From an uncultured Muribaculaceae bacterium (GTDB lineage Bacteria; Bacteroidota; Bacteroidia; Bacteroidales; Muribaculaceae): 13,822 nt of DNA. Positions 1 through 7,684 of this stretch are shown in pieces (positions within the stretch are counted from its first letter, which is position 1; every line of letters starts with the position of its first letter). Below the pieces are notes generated by a model, which had not been told where the DNA came from, did no database searches, and saw nothing but the letters and a program-made list of their open reading frames with translations. The stretch spans positions 1-13,822 of the forward strand of contig CAJTOZ010000038.1 in NCBI GenBank assembly GCA_910578095.1, given 5' to 3'. The position numbers were made by a program, and so were the translations under genes.

Positions 1-163
1 ATAAGCCTTTTGTGCCTAATTGACAGCGTTTTAAAAATTGTCATGTACTGTAGCCTTCGGCACGTATAATCGGCAAACACCAATAAAAACACAAAACAAA
101 CAAAACAAAAATTTAACAATCAATAAAATAAATTATGTCTCTTTTGCTCTTCTGTCCTTTTGT

Positions 164-228
164 ACCCCCACCATACAAGATTTGCACCCCCACCATACAA
201 TATTTGCAACCTCGCTATACGAACTTGC
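164..228. repeat. Three-copy 22-base tandem repeat
   Basis: Copies lie at 164-185, 186-207 and 208-228. The first two differ at one base (ACCCCCACCATACAA, then G or T, then ATTTGC). The third is 21 bases and degenerate (AACCTCGCTATACGAACTTGC). A further trace (ATACCTCCC) starts at 229. Each copy ends in a TTTGC or TTGC block resembling the 3' part of a Bacteroidetes -7 box. The array is non-coding and about 150 bases before dnaN. It could be a set of regulator sites or a decayed promoter duplication; the function is not known from sequence. Confidence 0.7.
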
Positions 229-329
229 ATACCTCCCTTCTGTATCCTCCCCCGCATCGCAAACCGGTCTTCGGGATTATCATTTTGATTTTTTTAGACA
301 CACTCTAAAAATATATCGGCAAAATTTCG

Positions 330-337
330 TAAATTTG
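330..337 (+). promoter_or_regulatory. Candidate -7 box for the dnaN operon
   Basis: TAAATTTG matches the Bacteroidetes -7 consensus TAnnTTTG. It would start transcription near 342-345 and leave a leader of about 35 bases before the dnaN ATG at 378. I find no good TTTG -33 element 19-21 bases upstream, so this is a partial match. The A-rich leader just before the ATG (AACAAACAAAACAAACC) is typical of Bacteroidetes genes without a Shine-Dalgarno site. Confidence 0.5.
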
Positions 338-377
338 CTTGTTAAATACCACCTTGAACAAACAAAACAAACCATAT

Positions 378-1508
378 ATGAAATTCAACGTATCCAGCAA
401 GACACTCCATGCGGCAGCATCCGCCGTAAGCAAGGTCATCAACAGCAAAAACACCATCACCGTACTCGACAACTTCCTGCTGTCGCTCTCCGGCGACGAA
501 CTGCTGATCACAGGCATGGACTCCGAGAACTCCCTCACCGGACGCGTAGCCGTCACCGAGGCCGACGGAGAAGGACGCTTCTGCATCAACGCACGCTCGC
601 TGGTGGATTTCCTGAAAGAAATACCCGACCAAGGCATCACTTTCGACATCAACCCCACCACACTCGAAATAAAAATCGACTACAACAAAGGCGTATCTCA
701 TTTCGTGGCCGTCAATGGCGACGAATATCCCACATATAAAAGCCGCGAAGACAACGACACTCCCATCGAATTCGAGTGCCCCACCGAAGAACTCATCAAA
801 GGCCTCGACTACACCATGTTCGCCGCCAGCACCGACGAATATCGCCCCGTGATGCAAGGCGTCTTCTTCGACATCAAACCCGACTCCGTTACTTTCGCAG
901 CCACCGACACACGCAAACTCGTGCGCTACATCAACCGCCGGGTGCGCAGCGGAAACGAGGGCAGCTGCATAATGCCCATGAAAGCATGCTCCGTCCTCAA
1001 AAACGTCTTCGCCAAGGACGACACCGTCAAAGTGGTCATGACATCCAAAAACGCATCCTTCAGCAGCGCCACCTACACCTTCAAGTGCTGCCTGCTCAAC
1101 GGACGCTACCCCGACTACAACCGCGTCATACCCACATCCAACCCCTACACCCTCACCGTCGACCGCCGCTCGCTCCTCACAGCCGTCCGCCGCGTCGGAG
1201 TATTCGTCGACCCCGGCTACAGCCTTGAGAAATTCCGCATCGGTGCCGACAGCATGACAATCAAAGGCGACAACAAAACAAACCAGAGCACCGCGCGCGA
1301 GCACACACCATGCTCCTTCGACGGCCCCGAACTCACCATAGGTTTCAGCTCCATCTATCTCCTGGAAATACTCAACGTCCTCCCCACCGACGACATCACA
1401 ATAGCGCTCGCCGACCCCGGACGCCCCGGAGTATTCCGCCCCATGGAGGACGAAAAAGACACCGAGCTCCTCATGCTCCTCATGCCCATGACCGTCACAG
1501 ATTTCTGA
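378..1508 (+). CDS. dnaN: DNA polymerase III subunit beta (sliding clamp)
   Basis: This encodes the ring-shaped processivity clamp that holds the replicative polymerase on DNA and docks repair and replication partners. The protein is 376 residues, the usual clamp length, and spans all three clamp domains. It begins MKFNVSSKTL, followed by a VINSKNTITVLDNFLL block matching Bacteroidetes DnaN, and ends in the LMLLMPM strand that forms part of the partner-binding pocket. An in-frame ATG at 339 would add 13 residues (MLNTTLNKQNKPY) that overlap the promoter region and do not look like DnaN, so 378 is chosen. It heads the + strand operon; the exonuclease gene starts 8 bases after its stop. Third codon positions are strongly C-biased. 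Confidence 0.96.
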   Translation: MKFNVSSKTLHAAASAVSKVINSKNTITVLDNFLLSLSGDELLITGMDSENSLTGRVAVTEADGEGRFCINARSLVDFLKEIPDQGITFDINPTTLEIKIDYNKGVSHFVAVNGDEYPTYKSREDNDTPIEFECPTEELIKGLDYTMFAASTDEYRPVMQGVFFDIKPDSVTFAATDTRKLVRYINRRVRSGNEGSCIMPMKACSVLKNVFAKDDTVKVVMTSKNASFSSATYTFKCCLLNGRYPDYNRVIPTSNPYTLTVDRRSLLTAVRRVGVFVDPGYSLEKFRIGADSMTIKGDNKTNQSTAREHTPCSFDGPELTIGFSSIYLLEILNVLPTDDITIALADPGRPGVFRPMEDEKDTELLMLLMPMTVTDF

Positions 1509-1516
1509 TAGAAGAA

Positions 1517-2281
1517 ATGGCATTGAACCTGAAAAAACCTCTGGTATTCTTCGACCTCGAAACCACAGGTACCAACATCACCCACGACCGTATCGTGGAA
1601 ATAAGCTTCATAAAACTGATGCCCGACGGATCCACTATAGAGAAAACACGGCGCATCAACCCCGAAATGCCCATACCGCCCGAAGCTACGGCCATACACC
1701 ACATCTCCGACGACGATGTGGCCGATGCACCCACATTCGCCATGGTAGCGAAATCTCTCGCACAGCACTTCGCCGGATGCGACTTCGCCGGATTCAACAG
1801 CAACCGCTTCGACCTACCGCTGCTCGACCAGGAATTCTGCCGCGCAGGCGTCGACTTCGACTTCGGACGCTGCAACTTCGTGGACGTGCAGACCATCTAC
1901 CACAAGCGCGAACCCCGCACCCTCGTCGCAGCCTACCGATACTACTGCGGAAAAAACCTCGAGGACGCACACAGCGCACTCGCCGATACACGGGCCACAT
2001 ACGAAGTGCTCATGGCGCAGCTCGACCACTACGGCGACCTGCCCGAAAACGTCGAGCAACTCTCCGAATACGCCTCGCAAAACCGCAATGTCGATTTCAT
2101 GGGACGGCTCATCTACGACGAAAACAACTGCGAGATCATAAACTTCGGAAAATACAAAGGACGCAAAGCCGAAGACGTCCTCCGCACCGACCCCGGATAC
2201 TACAGCTGGATCATGGGAGGCGATTTCACCAACAACACCAAGACCGCATTCACACGCATTAAGCTGAGAACGAAAAAATGA
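1517..2281 (+). CDS. DEDDh-family 3'-5' exonuclease with ExoX-like C-terminus
   Basis: This is a 254-residue DnaQ/RNase T-fold exonuclease. The two-metal catalytic set is complete: D13 and E15 in FFDLETTG (Exo I), D99 in FNSNRFDLPLL (Exo II), and H152 with D157 in HSALADTR (Exo III), making it DEDDh type. After a linker, residues about 205-248 (INFGKYKG, then PGYYSWI) resemble the small C-terminal module of exodeoxyribonuclease X-like proteins and DUF3820. It probably degrades or trims DNA 3' ends in repair or proofreading, which fits its place directly after dnaN; a role as polymerase III epsilon is possible but unproven. The ATG at 1517 is the first plausible start after the dnaN stop. Its TGA overlaps the coaBC ATG (ATGA). 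Confidence 0.9.
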   Translation: MALNLKKPLVFFDLETTGTNITHDRIVEISFIKLMPDGSTIEKTRRINPEMPIPPEATAIHHISDDDVADAPTFAMVAKSLAQHFAGCDFAGFNSNRFDLPLLDQEFCRAGVDFDFGRCNFVDVQTIYHKREPRTLVAAYRYYCGKNLEDAHSALADTRATYEVLMAQLDHYGDLPENVEQLSEYASQNRNVDFMGRLIYDENNCEIINFGKYKGRKAEDVLRTDPGYYSWIMGGDFTNNTKTAFTRIKLRTKK

Positions 2282-3504
2282 CAGCGAAATCACCACTCTC
2301 CGGACGCAACATCGTGCTCGGAATCACCGGAGGAATAGCAGCCTACAAATCCGCTCTCCTCGCACGCCTCCTCGTAAAAGCCGGAGCCGAAGTCCAGGTG
2401 ATAATGACACCCTCGGCACGGGAATTCATCACCCCGCTCACAATGTCCACACTCACCGGACGACCCGTGATCACCGAATTCTTCACCGCCAACACCGGCG
2501 AATGGCACAGCCACGTCGACCTCGGCCTCTGGGCCCACTTCTTCGTCGTAGCACCCGCCACAGCATGCACCATCGCAAAAATGGCCACGGGCGTAGCCGA
2601 CAACATGCTCGTCACATCATACCTCTCCACTCGCGCACGCGTATTCGTGGCACCGGCCATGGACCTCGACATGATGGCCCATCCATCCACCACACGCAAC
2701 CTTGAAACACTGCGCGCCGATGGCGTCACCATCATTGAAGCCGCTGAAGGCGAACTCGCCAGCCACCTGTGCGGCAAAGGGCGCATGGCCGAACCAGCCG
2801 AGATTGTAGCAGCACTCGAAGCCGCAGCCGCTCCCGAAACCACTCTCGCCGGACACCACGTCCTCATCACGGCCGGTCCCACCGTCGAGCGCATAGACCC
2901 CGTGCGCTTCATAAGCAACTTCTCTACAGGAAAAATGGGCTACGCCATAGCCGAGGAAGCAGCAGCCAGAGGCGCACGCGTGACCCTCGTCAGCGGGCCC
3001 GTAGCTCTGCATGCCAGCCATCCGGCCATCAGCGTAGTGCATGTGGAGTCCGCACGCGAAATGCTCGAAGCGGCCCAAAAAGCATTCCCCGACGCCGACA
3101 TCGCCATCATGACAGCAGCCGTGGCCGACTACGCTCCCGCCACCGTGGAGCAGCATAAAATCAAGCGCGAGCACACACCCGACTGCCGGCTCCACCTCAC
3201 CGCCAACCCCGACATCGCAGCCACACTCGGCGCCGCCAAGCGCCACGGCCAACTGCTCGTTGGCTTCGCTCTCGAAACCGACAACGAGGAACAGAACGCG
3301 CGCGACAAAATGCAGCGCAAAAACCTCGATCTCATCGTGATGAACTCCCTCCAGGATGCAGGAGCCGGATTCGGCACCGACACAAACAAAATCACCGTGT
3401 TCCGGGCCGATGGCCACACCTCCCGCTACCACCTCAAAAGCAAAGCCGCCGTAGCTGCCGACATCCTTAACGAAATCGAACAATGCGCGCATTCGCAGGC
3501 ATAA
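2278..3504 (+). CDS. coaBC: Bifunctional phosphopantothenoylcysteine decarboxylase/phosphopantothenate-cysteine ligase
   Basis: This enzyme carries out steps two and three of CoA synthesis: it joins cysteine to 4'-phosphopantothenate (CoaB), then decarboxylates the product to 4'-phosphopantetheine (CoaC, FMN-dependent). It has 408 residues, normal for Dfp. The CoaC domain covers about 10-180: GITGGIAAYKS (15-25), active-site His H79 in WHSHVDL, PAMDLDM (126-132) in place of the classical PxMNxxM, and GKGRMAEP (166-173). The CoaB domain covers about 190-408: ITAGPTVERIDPVRFISN (197-214), FSTGKMGYAIA, then QHKIKRE. The position normally held by the catalytic Cys appears to be S162, with C165 nearby. 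The start ATG overlaps the exonuclease stop by 4 bases. The next gene begins 22 bases inside its 3' end. Confidence 0.95.
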   Translation: MTAKSPLSGRNIVLGITGGIAAYKSALLARLLVKAGAEVQVIMTPSAREFITPLTMSTLTGRPVITEFFTANTGEWHSHVDLGLWAHFFVVAPATACTIAKMATGVADNMLVTSYLSTRARVFVAPAMDLDMMAHPSTTRNLETLRADGVTIIEAAEGELASHLCGKGRMAEPAEIVAALEAAAAPETTLAGHHVLITAGPTVERIDPVRFISNFSTGKMGYAIAEEAAARGARVTLVSGPVALHASHPAISVVHVESAREMLEAAQKAFPDADIAIMTAAVADYAPATVEQHKIKREHTPDCRLHLTANPDIAATLGAAKRHGQLLVGFALETDNEEQNARDKMQRKNLDLIVMNSLQDAGAGFGTDTNKITVFRADGHTSRYHLKSKAAVAADILNEIEQCAHSQA

Positions 3505-4403
3505 TAATATGGCTGTTTTCTCTCACGGCGCTGTGCGGACACATCTCCGCACAGGAACTCAACTGCACCGTCGAGGTAAACTCCGACCAGGTCGAAGGAA
3601 CCTACAAACAAGTGTTCCAGACACTTCAGCAGGCCATCTCGGAGTATATGAACACCACCGTGTTCAGCAACGCACAGTTCGCCGCCAATGAGAAAATAGA
3701 ATGCCGGATGTTCTTCACCGTAAAAGAATACACCGAGGACGGAAACGTCAGCGGCGACCTTCAGGTGCAAAGCATACGACCGGTCTACAACAGCAGCTAC
3801 ACCACCACCCTCCTCAACTTCAAAGACACGAAAATCGACTTCGTCTACCGCGAGAACGAACCCCTCGTGTTCACACTCTCGCATCAGGAAAGCCAGCTCA
3901 CTGCCATACTCAATTTCTACGCCTACCTCTTCCTCGCCATGGACTTCGATTCCTTCTCCCCTCGCGGAGGCGAAGTCTATTGGGAACGCCTCAAGAGCAT
4001 AGTCCAGATGGCACAGAGCTCCGGCGAAACCGGCTGGAAAGCTTTCGAAGACACAAAAAACCGTAGCGCCGTACTCTCAGCATTCACCGATGCCTCCACC
4101 GAAGGGCTGCGCGACCTCTTCTACACCTACCACCGACGCGGTCTCGACGAAATGGCCACCAGCCCCGACAAAGGCAGAGCCGCCATCACAGGCACCCTGT
4201 CAATCCTGGCCGATGTGGCACGGGTGGCACCCATGTCTGTGGCGCTGTCAATGTTCAAGGACGCAAAAATCGACGAACTCGTCAACCTCTACTCCCAGGC
4301 GCCGTCCGACGAACGCACCAAAGCCTACAACACTCTCGAACCCATCTACCCCACCGAGCAGACACGCCTGGAGGAAATCAAGAAAGGCAAGGAAACAAGA
4401 TGA
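3483..4403 (+). CDS. DUF4835 family secreted protein (PorD-like)
   Basis: A 306-residue exported protein of the Bacteroidetes DUF4835 family, some members of which are labelled type IX secretion protein PorD. Residues 1-23 form a signal peptide (hydrophobic IIIWLFSLTALCG, likely cut after ISA). The mature start QELNCTVEVNSDQ is the hallmark of the family. No transmembrane segment, lipobox or catalytic motif is visible after the signal, so it is probably periplasmic. The C-terminus is charged (RLEEIKKGKETR). The start lies within the end of coaBC (22-base overlap) and the stop overlaps the recN ATG (ATGA), so translation is likely coupled. The family placement is firm from the N-terminus and gene context. 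The biochemical role is unknown, and the PorD label does not prove that this organism has a type IX system. Confidence 0.85.
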   Translation: MRAFAGIIIWLFSLTALCGHISAQELNCTVEVNSDQVEGTYKQVFQTLQQAISEYMNTTVFSNAQFAANEKIECRMFFTVKEYTEDGNVSGDLQVQSIRPVYNSSYTTTLLNFKDTKIDFVYRENEPLVFTLSHQESQLTAILNFYAYLFLAMDFDSFSPRGGEVYWERLKSIVQMAQSSGETGWKAFEDTKNRSAVLSAFTDASTEGLRDLFYTYHRRGLDEMATSPDKGRAAITGTLSILADVARVAPMSVALSMFKDAKIDELVNLYSQAPSDERTKAYNTLEPIYPTEQTRLEEIKKGKETR

Positions 4404-6064
4404 TAAAATCTCTGCACATCAGCAACTACGCCCTCATATCATGCATCGACATAGATCTCTCGGCAGGGCTTAATATCATCACTGGCGAGACCGGTGCGGG
4501 AAAATCCGTGATGCTCGGAGCACTCGGCCTGCTACTCGGCGGACGAGCCGACATGCGTGCCGTGCGCGACAGCGGACGCAAATCTGTCATAGAAGCACAG
4601 GCCATCGTCAAGGACGTTGCCGGCATCGACCGGATTTTTGAAGAAAACGCACTCGACAAAGCCTCCGACGGCATGTGCATCCTGCGGCGCGAACTACTGC
4701 CGGGCGGACGCTCGCGGGCATTCATCAACGATACTCCTGTCACGCTGCAAGTGCTGAAATCAGTGGCGCTACGCCTCATCGATATCCATTCCCAGCACCA
4801 GAACCTCCTGCTCGCCGACCCCGACTACCAACTGTCCATAATCGACAGCCTCGCGGAAAACAGCGACCTCCGGGCGCGCTACACGGAAGCCTACACAGCC
4901 TACCGCCGCACCCTCAAAGCCTATACCGACATGCGCGAGCTCCTGCGACGGAGCGCTGCCGATGCCGAATATATACAATATCAGCTCGAGCAACTCGACA
5001 AAATGGAGCTGCGCCCCGGCGAACAGGAGGAACTCGAGCACGAACGCGAAATACTCGCCAATGCCACCGCGATAAAGCACCACCTGCGCTCCGCTCTCGG
5101 GCCCATGGCCGACGACCAGTTCAATGCCATATCCGCCCTTGCCGAAGCCGCAGTCCATTGCCGGGCTCTCGGCGATGTGCTCGACGATGGCGAGGAACTC
5201 GCCGCACGCATCGAATCGGCACGCATCGAGATTCAGGACATAGCCGAAAGCCTTTCCGATATCGACTCCCGCGTGCAAGCCGACCCCTCCATGCTCGATG
5301 CCGTGGAGGAACGCCTCGGAGCACTCTACTCCCTGGAAGTCAAGCACCATGTGGAAAACGTAGACGCGCTCATCGCGCTCCGCGACAGCCTGCGGTCCAA
5401 ACTCGCTGCGATCGAAGGCGGCGACGAAAGCCTCGCCGAGCTCGAGATGCAGGCCAGAAAAGCAAAAAAAACAGCCATGCTGCTTGCACGCGAACTTAGC
5501 GACACACGCCGCGCGGCAGCAATGGACTTCGCAGAGGAACTCACCCTACGTGCCACACCACTGGGAATGAAAAACCTGCGGTGCGAAATAGCCTTCAACG
5601 CCGGCAAACTCACCCCGGCAGGTCTCGACATCATCGAATTCCGTTTCGCATTCAACAAAAATCAGCAACCGCTCCCCATTGGCGGCACCGCTTCCGGCGG
5701 CGAGATATCGCGCCTGATGCTCACCATCAAGAGCATCGTGGCCGAGCGCATGGCACTCCCCACCATAATTTTCGATGAGGTGGACACCGGTGTCAGCGGA
5801 GATGTGGCATCGCGCATGGCCGATATGATGCTGGGGCTGTCGGACCGGCTGCAGGTGGTGGCCATCACGCATCTGCCGGCAGTGGCCGCTCGCGGCGTCG
5901 CACACTTCCGCGTCTACAAACAAGACACCGACCAAAGCACCGAAACCCACATATCACGCCTCTCAGAGCCCGAACGCCAACGCGAACTCGCCCTTATGCT
6001 CAGCGGCGACCCCGACAACGAAGCAGCCTTGGCTGCAGCACGCTCGCTACTTGCTAAATTATAG
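4400..6064 (+). CDS. recN: DNA repair protein RecN
   Basis: RecN is an SMC-like ATPase that acts early in double-strand break repair, gathering broken ends for recombination. The protein has 554 residues, the usual length. The Walker A motif GETGAGKS lies at 29-36 after a typical LHISNYALI start. A long heavily charged middle (about 150-390) forms the coiled-coil arms, rich in Leu, Glu and Arg. The C-terminal ATPase half holds the signature SGGEIS (432-437), Walker B TIIFDEVD (455-462, with D459 and E460) and the H-loop AITHLPAVAA (H491). All ATPase residues are present. ATGA overlap with the preceding gene and a 4-base gap to rlmB place it inside the operon. I see no SOS-type operator, but the gene has no promoter region of its own. 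Confidence 0.95.
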   Translation: MIKSLHISNYALISCIDIDLSAGLNIITGETGAGKSVMLGALGLLLGGRADMRAVRDSGRKSVIEAQAIVKDVAGIDRIFEENALDKASDGMCILRRELLPGGRSRAFINDTPVTLQVLKSVALRLIDIHSQHQNLLLADPDYQLSIIDSLAENSDLRARYTEAYTAYRRTLKAYTDMRELLRRSAADAEYIQYQLEQLDKMELRPGEQEELEHEREILANATAIKHHLRSALGPMADDQFNAISALAEAAVHCRALGDVLDDGEELAARIESARIEIQDIAESLSDIDSRVQADPSMLDAVEERLGALYSLEVKHHVENVDALIALRDSLRSKLAAIEGGDESLAELEMQARKAKKTAMLLARELSDTRRAAAMDFAEELTLRATPLGMKNLRCEIAFNAGKLTPAGLDIIEFRFAFNKNQQPLPIGGTASGGEISRLMLTIKSIVAERMALPTIIFDEVDTGVSGDVASRMADMMLGLSDRLQVVAITHLPAVAARGVAHFRVYKQDTDQSTETHISRLSEPERQRELALMLSGDPDNEAALAAARSLLAKL

Positions 6065-6068
6065 AAAC

Positions 6069-6824
6069 ATGGAAAAAAACGACTACATATTTGGTATACG
6101 CGCCGTCATCGAAGCCATCGAGGCCGGCAAACAGATCGACAAACTGCTCATCAAAAAAGACCTGCACGGCCCGCTGGCCGACGAACTAATGGCCATCGTC
6201 CGCCAGCGGCGCATCGTGGCACAGCGTGTGCCTGTGGAAAGGCTCAACCGTGTCACCCGGAAAAACCATCAGGGAGCCATCGCCTATGTCGCAGCCGTAA
6301 ACTACTACACTCTCGAGCAACTCGTACCACAGTTCTATGAAGACGGAATCACACCGTTCGTAGTAGTGTTGGACGGAATCACCGACGTACGCAACTTCGG
6401 CGCCATCGCGCGCACAGCCGATTGCTGCGGAGTGGGTGCGCTCGTGATTGCCGAGCGTGGCGCAGCATCCGTCAACGCCGATGCCGTCAAAACCTCCGCC
6501 GGAGCCTTGATGAGCCTCCCTGTGTGCCGCGAGCGCAGCATAGCCGGAGCCGTACGCTTCCTCAAGGACAACGGCTACCAGATAGTAGCCGCCACCGAAA
6601 AAAGCGACCGGCTCTATACTACCGGAAATTACGATGGACCCGTAGCGATAGTAATGGGCGCCGAGGATGTGGGCATCTCCACCGAAGTCCTTGCCCTATG
6701 CGATACCCCCGTGGCCATCCCGATGTTCGGACGCATCGGTAGCCTCAACGTCAGCGTCGCCGCCGGTGTCATGATGTACGAAGTCGTGCGTCAGCGCCTC
6801 CAGGCAGGCCTAGACGTGGAATAG
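6069..6824 (+). CDS. rlmB: 23S rRNA (guanosine-2'-O-)-methyltransferase, TrmH/SpoU family
   Basis: This is a SAM-dependent 2'-O-methyltransferase of the SPOUT (trefoil-knot) superfamily. RlmB modifies the guanosine equivalent to G2251 in the 23S rRNA peptidyl-transferase region. The protein has 251 residues. The N-terminal substrate-binding domain (about 1-75) includes YIFGIRAVIEAI and HQGAIAYV. The SPOUT domain follows with motif 1 TDVRNFGAIART (105-116, N109 and the catalytic-type R115), motif 2 MGAEDVGIS (196-204) and motif 3 IPMFGRIGSLNVSVA (217-231). The ATG at 6069, four bases after the recN stop, gives the normal family N-terminus. An upstream in-frame TTG at 6051 would overlap recN and is less likely. 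It is the last gene of the operon, with a strong hairpin about 20 bases after its stop. RlmB and TrmH-like paralogues can be hard to separate by eye. Confidence 0.88.
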   Translation: MEKNDYIFGIRAVIEAIEAGKQIDKLLIKKDLHGPLADELMAIVRQRRIVAQRVPVERLNRVTRKNHQGAIAYVAAVNYYTLEQLVPQFYEDGITPFVVVLDGITDVRNFGAIARTADCCGVGALVIAERGAASVNADAVKTSAGALMSLPVCRERSIAGAVRFLKDNGYQIVAATEKSDRLYTTGNYDGPVAIVMGAEDVGISTEVLALCDTPVAIPMFGRIGSLNVSVAAGVMMYEVVRQRLQAGLDVE

Positions 6825-6844
6825 AAGATACAGACCCTACTACC

Positions 6845-6877
6845 CCATGCGTCTGTGGCCCGGCCACAGACGCATGG
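6845..6877. terminator. 16-bp perfect hairpin between convergent operons
   Basis: CCATGCGTCTGTGGCC and its exact reverse complement are separated by a single C. As RNA this gives a stem of about 14 bp with a CCCGG loop. It starts 20 bases after the rlmB stop and lies about 120 bases past the end of the - strand operon. The + strand downstream is TCTTATTCT, only weakly T-rich, and the - strand has no T run, so termination efficiency by this hairpin alone is uncertain. A shared bidirectional transcription end is the likely role. Confidence 0.6.
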
Positions 6878-6997
6878 TCTTATTCTGCCCTCCGGCCCTC
6901 TATCTTTACAGTCTTCCGTATATTGCTCTCGGGGTACCTTACGTTTACTCGTGCTTCAGCGCGATAAGGTAATCGTCCCTACGGCTGTACAGAACGC

Positions 6998-7684
6998 TTA
7001 CTTCAGCCTGAAATTATAGCCTATGGTAGCTTCTATACTCATGCAGCGCGAGGCGCTGAACACATCGGCCTTTTTTGCCGGATATATATTGCCGAGACCA
7101 TAATATAGGCGAGCTTCAAAAGTGATGCTGTGACGCGGTTGCACATAGAATTCACAACCGATACCGGCCGCTATACCATAGTCAAACTTATTGGAGATAT
7201 CCATGCTCATCTGCGACACCATGCGGTTGGGCGGGAATCCCTCCACATCGCCCGGAAACTCGTAGTTGAAATTGGACGATATCTTGTCGCCTATCATATA
7301 GCCCACCTCCGGACCAAGATTGACAAACCCCTTGAAGCGTGGCGAGCCGAAATAGATGTGCGTCATCACCGGCAGGCGCAGATATGTGAGCGTGCGGCTG
7401 TAGCTGAACAGGTCATTGGCCTCCTCGAAGTTTTCTTTCCAGCCACGCTGCTCCCAGCCGAACTCGGCAATCAGGCCAAACAGCTTTTCTTCCGTATACC
7501 GGAATGTGACCGCTCCGGCGGTGCCTTGCAACCAACCCTGCTTCACACCGGGCGAAAAATCCATTTTGGACAGGCTCACACCCACACGACCACCCACTGA
7601 TATATGAGGCTTATAGTGCGTCTCCGCATGCGCTGCGCCGCACATAACGGCCAGCGACAGCAATATGGCGGTAATCCTTTTCAT
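6998..7684 (-). CDS. Outer-membrane beta-barrel (porin/PorT-like) protein
   Basis: A 228-residue exported protein with a signal peptide at 1-20 (MKRITAILLSLAVMCGAAHA), then alternating aromatic and polar strands typical of a small outer-membrane barrel: HISVGGRVGVSLSKMDF, FGLIAEFGWEQRGW, TYLRLPVMTHIYFG, FKGFVNLGPEVGYMIG, FDYGIAAGIGCEFYV, ITFEARLYYGLG. It ends in IEATIGYNFRLK, whose aromatic residue near the end acts as a barrel-assembly signal. It matches the Bacteroidetes outer-membrane beta-barrel/PorT-like family in pattern; ligand and role are unknown. The ATG at 7684 shares its A with the TGA of the upstream LysM gene (TGATG), a translational-coupling arrangement; the GTG just before it is rejected. 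It is the last gene of the - strand operon. Confidence 0.82.
   Translation of the reverse strand: MKRITAILLSLAVMCGAAHAETHYKPHISVGGRVGVSLSKMDFSPGVKQGWLQGTAGAVTFRYTEEKLFGLIAEFGWEQRGWKENFEEANDLFSYSRTLTYLRLPVMTHIYFGSPRFKGFVNLGPEVGYMIGDKISSNFNYEFPGDVEGFPPNRMVSQMSMDISNKFDYGIAAGIGCEFYVQPRHSITFEARLYYGLGNIYPAKKADVFSASRCMSIEATIGYNFRLK

Larger units (their letters stand above)
1..377. other. Non-coding region upstream of dnaN
   Basis: No convincing gene is visible here. The reading frames that cross it are AT-rich or run into dnaN in another frame. It contains a short TGACA/TGTCA inverted repeat (21-25 and 39-43) around an AT-rich core, an A/C-rich stretch near 90-115 echoed just before dnaN (about 357-373), a tandem repeat at 164-228, and a -7-like promoter box at 330-337. 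The gene to the left of the window is not seen. Confidence 0.6.

Noticed and set aside
164..228. CRISPR array or DnaA-box cluster before dnaN
   Set aside because: The repeats are contiguous with no spacers and have no cas genes nearby. They do not resemble TTATCCACA, and no dnaA is present.
38..739. 233-codon + strand frame running from the intergenic region into dnaN
   Set aside because: Its second half is an out-of-frame reading of dnaN rich in Arg/His/Gln, and its first half is AT-rich non-coding sequence with no motif.
342..1523. 393-codon open frame on the - strand opposite dnaN
   Set aside because: It lies wholly opposite a certain dnaN gene. Its translation is dominated by Val/Gly/Asp/Glu/Ala runs caused by the C-ending codons of dnaN and shows no family motif.
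1517..2281. Clamp-binding motif in the exonuclease (QLSEY near residues 181-185)
   Set aside because: It only partly resembles the QL(S/D)LF clamp-binding consensus and lacks the hydrophobic end, so it cannot be claimed.
6051..6068. Upstream TTG start for rlmB
   Set aside because: It would overlap recN and add six residues outside the usual family N-terminus; the ATG at 6069 fits better.
6935..6972. Short inverted repeat TACCTTA/TAAGGTA after the barrel gene as its terminator
   Set aside because: The stem is only seven pairs around a loop of over 20 bases with no T run, so it is probably chance.
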